Below, in pieces: positions 19,972-25,416 of a stretch of 25,416 bases of DNA. The notes below the pieces were generated by a model that saw only the letters and a program-made list of their open reading frames with translations, was not told the origin of the DNA and made no database searches. Source of the stretch: Auxenochlorella pyrenoidosa (Eukaryota; Chlorophyta; Trebouxiophyceae; Chlorellales; Chlorellaceae); the NCBI GenBank assembly GCA_001430745.1, contig KQ482061.1, forward strand, positions 548,389-573,804, in the 5' to 3' direction. The first letter of the stretch is position 1. Every line of letters starts with the position of its first letter. The position numbers and the translations under genes are program-made.

Positions 19972-20485
19972 TGGCATGACAGTAGCGGGCCATACTTCAG
20001 TTGCATTGTATTCCGGCATCTGTCCACGATCGAGCAGGCGGACCATTTGCTGCATGTTAAAGAAAGATGTGAAGTCAAAGGCAGACCTCAGCCACTGCAA
20101 CGGCGTGCTTTGCTACGGGCAGTCGAGGGCCGCAGCCCGTGGCACCGCTGCTGTTGCAGGGCCATAGCGCAGGCAGTTGACACCCCAGCGGCCTCTGGGC
20201 TGGGGCTCAGCCAGCCCTGCGCCTGCACAGATATGGGACGATACCGGCGCAAGCATGCGTCGGCAGTGCATGCTGAGCGCAGCAGTTGGCGGCGAACCAA
20301 CGATGCGCGATGCAAGGCGCATGGCAGCTGCAGGCGCTCATGCAGTTGGAGCAGGCCGGCTGGCGTGGTGCAGCGTGCTTCCGAGTGATGCCCAGCATGC
20401 AAAGCACCAGCGCAGGCAGGCAGCAGACCCAACACAGCTCACCTCGCCTGGTAACCTGCCCATCAGCGGCGCGTCAATGGCGGGA

Positions 20486-21703
20486 TCAGTAGTCGCTGCC
20501 GTCAGAGGTGCATCCCGCCTCCAGGCTCTGCCGGACAACAGACATTGAGGTTGCCTGAGTGACCCCTCGGCCATCCCTTGCTCAGATCATTCGGACGGCA
20601 GGGTGCCCGCGTGTGCCCCACCCACGTGCAGTTGCATGCTCCTACGCCCAGACCATCTCACCTCTCCAGCGTCCACAACCTTCACCGCGCCCTTGCCCTG
20701 CGCCCCTGCTGGTCGAGCAGCAGTGCGCCCCGCAGCCTCTGCACTGCCGCCTGCTGTGTCTGTTGCTGCTGTCGTCACATGGGCCAAGCCGCTTCGCATC
20801 TGCTGGATGCTGGATGCCAGCAGCTGCATGCTGGATGCCAGTTGCTCCAGCTGGGCTTTGGTCGACAGGAGCACTGCCAGCTGCTCAATTTGCGCCGCCA
20901 GCTGCTGAGATTCCTCCAGAGTGGTCGAGATGCTGGGCTCACCCCTGCTGCCTGGCTCGCCCAGCAGCGCACCCTGCCGTGCCGCCAGCAGTGTCGACTG
21001 TTTGGCCGGGCTGGCTGCCTGCGACTGCGCTGCCTGCACCAGGCTGGACAGCTGTGCCCTGAGCTGGCTGACCTCTGCGCGCAGAGCCTCCACGCACCGC
21101 CTGTCTGCCGACGGCGCAGGCTTGTAGATGTGGCTGGCCAGCGCTGCCGCCGCTCTCCAAGCCTTTTCCAGCAGCACCACAACCGCCTTGAATACGACAT
21201 AGACACTCAGAACCACAATGCAGACATCGAAGATGTGCGATGCCATGATGCCGACTTGCTGAAGAACAGCCTTTGGGGCCGTGGTAGATGCCCGCCTTGC
21301 TGGCAGCTGCGGGTGGCATGGCGCTGGCTGCACCCGCAGCACGCCAGCCCGCCTGCTCGGCCCGCTGGCGGGGACGAGGGGCGAACTGTGGAGGTGCAGG
21401 GCGGCCGGCGCAACAGTACAAGCCAGCCTGCGTTGCAGGAATCTGCAGTGTCAGAGGCGTCATTCATACAGCATTTGCTGGACAGGGCAGTGACCGGGGG
21501 CCGTTGAGCCCTCTGGGCAGAGGCGGCAGAGGCGGCGGTGGCGGCACCGCAACGCGTTCGATGTTCCGGCGCACAATGAGGTGTCGCGCCATCATGACAT
21601 GCCGAACTCACCGACTGCGGTGTTGCCCTCCGCCTGTGAGCGCCAGAGCGCCTGGCCTCGAGGGAGACATTGTGCACAGGCTCCACGGCAGACTCATCCT
21701 CAT
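20486..21703 (-). CDS. Tandem gene B: targeted single-pass membrane protein with coiled coils, unknown function, 299 aa
   Basis: Family not recognised. Exons: 21703-21612, 21427-20662, 20527-20486; phases agree (900 nt). The presequence matches gene A almost residue for residue up to PQLPARRAS. The membrane helix is at about 96-118 (FDVCIVVLSVYVVFKAVVVL). After it the protein differs from A and C: heptad-like stretches (VEALRAEVSQLRAQLSSLV, then LEESQQLAAQIEQLAVLL and LEQLASSMQLLASSIQQM) suggest two coiled coils. Exon 2 ends VDAGE with a GTGAGA donor, as DAGE does in gene A. The last exon is only 13 codons (SLEAGCTSDGSDY). There is no ATG between the exon 1 start codons and the membrane segment, so the upstream exon is needed. 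Confidence 0.7.
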
Positions 21704-22658
21704 CAAAACACGCCTTGCACGCCGCAAAAGCAATGAAGAAAACCTGCGCTCTGCGATTCTGAGACCCTCGCCGCGGATGCAGGCAGCGCCCGCCTGGCGC
21801 CAGGCGGGATGGCGGATCCTCTTCTCAGATGCGCCACTCATTAGAATTAGAGCAGCAGCCTTTGCTAGCAACCACCATGCCATAGAAAGCCAGGTCTGAA
21901 GCTCTGGAAAGAAGATACCAAGCTTGAGGGACAGCACCCTTCCTGCTGCAAACTGTCAGGTGCCTGCCGTGACACACTGCAGCAGCCGCACACACTGGGT
22001 GGCAGCATTTCCGGGTGCCGCTGCGATTAGCTGCAGTGGCTTGCTCACGATTGATTGGTCAGGATGAAAGATAACAGATTGGGCGCAAACGGGATGGTTG
22101 CAAGCAGGCTGAGCAGGGCACCATGTCAACAGGGGAAGCATGGCATGGCAAGTGGCGGGCCACACTTGATTTGCATTGTTCTCTTCTGGTAGCTGCCCAC
22201 GTTCGAGCAGGAGGAAAATTTGCTGCATGTTTGAGAAGGATGTGAAGTCAAAGGCTGACCTTGGCCGCTGCAACGGCGCGCTGTACTACGGGCAGTTTGA
22301 GGGCCGCAGCCTGCAGCAGCGCTGCTGTTAACGGCAACGTTGCAGGGCCATAGCGCAGGCAGTTGACGCCCAGCGCCCTCTGGGCTGAGGTCAGCCAGCT
22401 CTGCGCCTGCACAGATGGAGGAACATAGCGGCGCAAGCATGCGTTGGCGCTGCATGCCGAACGCAGCAGGTGGCGGCGAACCAACGATGCGCAATGCAAG
22501 GCGCATGGCAGCTGCAGGCCCTCACGCACTCGGCGCAGGCCGCGGCTGGTGGAGCACAGCGTGCTTCCAGCTGATGCTCAGCATGCTGACGCGGCAGGCA
22601 TCACAACTGCCTCACCTGTCGAGCTGTGCCTGTCGAGCCGAGGCGCTCATTGGAGCGA
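21704..22658. other. Spacer between genes B and C
   Basis: Holds the gene B promoter block with its palindrome (21789-21808) and the gene C 3' region. I found no TGTAA for gene C here. Confidence 0.55.
21789..21808. promoter_or_regulatory. 20-bp palindrome upstream of gene B
   Basis: Same perfect palindrome as upstream of gene A, 86 bp before the first ATG of gene B. Confidence 0.75.
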
Positions 22659-23758
22659 TCAGTCGCAGCCGCAATCGCCACTGTCGCCGCCGCCATCGCT
22701 GCTGTCGCCGCCGCCATCGCTGCTATAGCTATCGCTGCTGTCAAAGGAAGACCCTCCACCCGAGCTCTGCGGCAAGGCAGGAAACAGGCATGGCTTTAGT
22801 GACCCTTATCCATCCTTTGCACAAAACCTGTCAGGCAGCATGCACCCCTCATGCACGTACTCAAACCGCAGCTGCATTGGTGCACTCCAATGGACCTCAC
22901 CCATCCTGCTCCGGAGAAAATGGAGAAGAAGGACCCCCCCACGTCCTGCTCCGACGTTGAGCGGTCGGCATCCTGCTCCGGCGCTGAGCGGTCCTCATCC
23001 TGCTCCGACGTTGAGTGGTCGGCAGCACGAGCTTCTGCCTCTGCGTTGGCGCGCGCCACGGCGACAGCGACGTCTGCTGCCGCGTCCAGCAGCTCGCCCA
23101 TATCCACCATCGGGGTGGGCGGCCCCTCGCTGACCTGGATGGCCGTTGCAGGCGGAGCCGTCGTGGTCGGCCTGCCTGCCTTCTGCGCAGGCGCCTTCTT
23201 GGCCTGGCTTGCTGCCAGTTCCCTCAGCTTCGCAAACAGCAGCTCCAGAGCGGCCACTATGTAGTAAAATACGAACAGCGTGACGCAAATTGCCAGAGTG
23301 TTCGTGAATGTAACGCCTGCGGATTTGATGAGAGACGCCTGGGGCCTTGTGGTGATTGCCCGCCTTGGTGCAGCTGGCAGCTGCGGGTGGCGTGGCGCAG
23401 GTTGCACCCGCAGCACTGGCAGGCTGGCCCGCGTGCTCGGCCCGCTGGCGGGGGCGATGGGCGCGCAGTAGAGCCGCAGGGCGGCCGGCGGCACGATGCG
23501 CGCCCGCCTGCGTTGCAGGAATTCACAGTGTCAGCTGCGTTTATTTATACATTCGCTAGATCTAGACAGGGCAAGCCCTCCAGGCCCAAGGGCCCTGGAC
23601 CCTCTGGGCCCTCTGCGAGACGCGTTTTGGATCTTAGAGCGGTTTCGCACCATCAAAGCATACCAAACTCACCGCGTGCGGTGTTGCCCGCCGCCTGTGA
23701 GCGCCAGAGCGCCTGCCCTCGAGGGAGCCACCCTGCACAGGCTCCACGCCAGGCTCAT
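22659..23758 (-). CDS. Tandem gene C: targeted single-pass membrane protein with acidic repeats, unknown function, 266 aa
   Basis: Family not recognised. Exons: 23758-23673, 23507-22901, 22766-22659; phases agree (801 nt). The presequence MSLAWSLC to PQLPAAPRRA parallels A and B but is more diverged. The membrane helix is at about 97-118 (TLAICVTLFVFYYIVAALEL), then a Lys/Arg-rich patch follows (FAKLRELAASQAKK). Next come a Pro/Thr linker, an Ala-rich helix and three 9-residue acidic repeats of the DRSTSEQDA type. The last exon encodes a Ser/Gly/Asp tail ending GDCGCD. No ATG occurs in frame between exon 1 and about residue 160, so exon 1 with its GTGAGT donor is needed for translation. Confidence 0.7.
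22681..22722. repeat. 21-bp tandem repeat in the last exon of gene C
   Basis: Two exact 21-bp copies (22681-22701, 22702-22722) encode the SSDGGGD repeats of the C-terminal tail. Confidence 0.9.
22944..23024. repeat. 27-bp tandem repeat (three copies) in gene C exon 2
   Basis: Copies at 22944-22970, 22971-22997 and 22998-23024, each starting TCCTGCTCCG on the plus strand. They encode the 9-residue acidic Ser/Glu/Asp repeats. The gene A region at the same place has one related unit (DRSTKEQ). Confidence 0.9.
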
Positions 23759-23847
23759 CTTCTGCAGAACACGCCTAAAACGCCGTAAAGGAATGAAAGA
23801 TGGCTGCTCTATGCGATTCTGGGACCCACGCGGAGGAGCAGGCAGCG

Positions 23848-23867
23848 CCCGCCTGGCGCCAGGCAGG
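23848..23867. promoter_or_regulatory. Palindrome upstream of gene C (one mismatch)
   Basis: Same 20-bp element as upstream of A and B with one change (A at 23865). It lies 90 bp before the gene C start. Confidence 0.7.
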
Positions 23868-23944
23868 ACACGATGCTTGGTGCCTTGTGCTGCAGCTGCA
23901 CTCGTTGATCCACAGCAGTGGGCCTTGACAAACAAAACAATGGA

Positions 23945-23949
23945 TTACA
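23945..23949 (-). terminator. Poly(A) signal TGTAA for the glycosyltransferase gene
   Basis: TGTAA on the minus strand about 320 nt after the stop at 24266. Confidence 0.5.
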
Positions 23950-24265
23950 AGGGTGGCGGTCTAAGGTGCAAGAGAGTGAACGGTATGCTGAAAAGGTGGA
24001 GGAACGCACAGCAGCAGGGAAGGGGAGTTCCCTCGACTGCGCACGGGCGGCAAGGCGCTTGGGAATGAAGCGGTGTGCACGCAGTCGCTTGTTTTGGGGT
24101 TGTGTCTCGGATGCATGATAGATTCACTTTGGCACGTTTCTCATTAGCTTTCTAACTGGGCTACCTTGCCTTGGTTTGGCAATGCTTCAACATGCCTGCC
24201 TGCATGCGCCTGTCTGCAGGTGCACTGCAGTCCTGGCAGGGCAGCGCGGCCCTGTCATGTCTGGC

Positions 24266-25301
24266 TCACACCGCCGGTGCCTGGGCAGCGGGCACGGGGC
24301 ATTTGGGGACCAGCCGGCCTGCAGACCCTGCCTGGCTGGCTGCCAGGTCGGCGTCCGAACGGCTGGCTGCCAGGTCAGCCGGCGGGTGCGGCGTGCGCGG
24401 TGACAGCGCCAAGCCCTCAATGGCGGCCGCCAAGCTGGCAGAGGCCTCCTTCGTTCTAAGCGGATGGCGGGCGCTTGGCTCCAGGGGGGCAGCCCCTCCC
24501 AGGCCGGCGTTCATCGGGCGCTCCGGCAGCTGCGGGGCGGCTGGCGCCAGCCTACCCTCATACACGTCCCACCTGCAGGGGCAGAGCGCGTGCGAGGGGT
24601 GGGCTGGCTGTGCATCTGGAGCCCTGTGAGGGCTGCGCAGGGCCGGCCTGGCACAGATGGGGGCACAGCAGGGCAGCAGCAAGGTGCACCGCGGCGGAGA
24701 CGCTGATCGCACAGACTTTCATGCTGCCGCCCTGCTGGAGGCGTTCTGAAAGGCTGAAGGTCTGCCAGCACGACCACAACGCCCCAGGTGGCACTGGCAG
24801 CTGGCACAGAAGGAGCCGCCCGTCCTGTGCCTGCCCTTCCCGGCCCTCGCTCTGCCGCCCGTCCTGGCGCCCTGGGCCTTCACCAGTAGTCGTTCTCCTC
24901 GCGGTACTGCAGGTTCTCCTCCGAGTACCGGTGGCTCCATGGCTTCTCGTCCACTGCCGGGAAGGTAGGGGCAGGGTAGGAGCTGGTGCGGAATGCTGGG
25001 CGCGCCAGCGCACGTGGGGGGTGCTGCCAAGAGCAGCGCTTGTCAAGCCCTAGCTGCGCACGCCCAGCGCACCCAGGGCAGGCGCGAAGGTACAGGGCTA
25101 TCCTGCGATCACCCGGGGGACGCCCTGCTCTTCACGAGCGTGCCCCGCACTGTCCGGCTGCCTGAGCGCAGCTTGCATCCCCCCCTTCCAGGGCGCACCG
25201 TAGTGGATGATGTACAGGCTGGCCATGCTCCACTGGTCGGGGTGATGGAACTTGATGCGCTTCTGGCCGTTGTACACCAGCGGCAGGTGGCGCCAGCGCC
25301 C
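24266..25301 (-). CDS. Glycosyltransferase family 8 protein, galactinol synthase/glycogenin type (3' part only)
   Basis: Sugar-nucleotide-dependent transferase; the 5' part, with the nucleotide-binding DxD site, lies beyond the right edge. Exons seen: 25301-25199, 24953-24884, 24572-24266; phases agree. Joined they read LPLVYNGQKRIKFHHPDQW, then LYIIHYVDEKPW, then YWWDVYEG. These match the family 8 C-terminal landmarks: LPxxYNAQK, the VxHYxxxKPW sugar-binding motif and the WWDIY end of the catalytic domain in galactinol synthases. After WWDVYEG about 95 residues follow that are Ala/Pro/Ser-rich and contain ADLAAS twice; they match nothing I know. A stop right after ENDYW (24882-24880) is avoided by the GTGAAG donor at 24883. 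Acceptor substrate cannot be told from this piece. Confidence 0.82.
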
Positions 25302-25416
25302 CTGCAGACGGCAAGAGTCTCGGGCAGGGAAATCAACAGGTAGTTGACACAGGCCTCGCTGAGCCCTGACAGGGCCCATCATGGTTGCACAGCCTGTGAT
25401 AATCCACTCCTAAGCG

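Larger units (their letters stand above)
19535..20485. other. Spacer between genes A and B
   Basis: The left part is the promoter block of gene A with the palindrome at 19620-19639. The right part is gene B 3' UTR including its conserved 3' block. No additional gene is supported. Confidence 0.6.
19783..21955 (-). repeat. Tandem unit B (about 2.2 kb)
   Basis: Second direct repeat unit, same order of blocks as unit A. Upstream and presequence blocks match unit A closely. The gene body between about 20660 and 21240 does not obviously match the other units. Confidence 0.85.
21956..23870 (-). repeat. Tandem unit C (about 1.9 kb)
   Basis: Third and most diverged unit. It keeps the opening TCAGGTGCCTGC, the 3' block, the presequence exon, its donor and the palindrome. 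Similarity fades after about 23870. Confidence 0.8.
23759..24265. other. Spacer: gene C promoter and glycosyltransferase 3' UTR
   Basis: The left part is the gene C promoter with its palindrome. The right part should be 3' UTR of the family 8 glycosyltransferase gene up to TGTAA at 23949-23945. Nothing else is supported. Confidence 0.55.

Noticed and set aside
19128..21899. Two similar plus-strand open frames (19128-19691 and 21288-21899) in the tandem units
   Set aside because: They lie antisense to the conserved minus-strand presequence exons. Minus-strand splice sites, membrane helices and phases explain the conservation better. Unit C lacks a matching full-length frame.
22901..23507. Non-AUG start (CTG or GTG) for gene C, since its main exon has no ATG before the membrane helix
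   Set aside because: The upstream exon at 23758-23673 supplies an ATG and a GTGAGT donor and joins in phase; the same arrangement exists in A and B.
23542..23549. TATAAATA on the minus strand as promoter of gene C
   Set aside because: It lies within intron 1 of the three-exon model and is not kept in A or B. A short internal transcript cannot be excluded.

Overview
The window looks like nuclear DNA of a green alga, probably a trebouxiophyte of the Chlorella kind. The DNA is GC-rich. Genes are cut into many short exons by small GT-AG introns, with some GC-AG ones. TGTAA, the usual chlorophyte poly(A) signal, lies downstream of most genes. One gene encodes a major LHCII antenna protein. No bacterial operon, phage, CRISPR or RNA gene was seen. 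All gene models below were built by hand from splice signals, exon phase and protein-family motifs; none is backed by transcripts.

Layout, left to right. 57-1532 (-): partial gene for an F-box protein with a CUE-like domain, running off the left edge. 2374-5513 (-): aquaporin in 11 exons, 336 aa, with both NPA motifs. 5992-8211 (-): LHCII chlorophyll a/b protein in 9 exons, 257 aa. 9217-12284 (-): protein of unknown function with a signal peptide, about 600 aa, 10 exons. 13067-17232 (+): cytosine-deaminase-like amidohydrolase in 12 exons, 586 aa, with a hydrophobic C-terminal tail. 12285-13066 is a shared divergent promoter carrying a perfect inverted repeat with TGACGT cores. 24266-25301 (-): 3' end of a glycosyltransferase family 8 gene, running off the right edge.

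The most unusual part is 17881 to about 23870: three tandem units of about 1.9-2.2 kb, each with one three-exon minus-strand gene (A 221 aa, B 299 aa, C 266 aa). They share a first exon, a first intron position, a targeting-type N-terminus, one membrane helix at residues of about 97-120, a short last exon, a promoter palindrome and a 3' block. The parts after the helix are different in each copy. I recognise no known family for them. They look like a locally expanding set of organelle-targeted single-pass proteins with a fixed presequence and a diversifying soluble tail.

The genes have no evident common pathway; this is ordinary eukaryotic gene neighbourhood apart from the tandem array.
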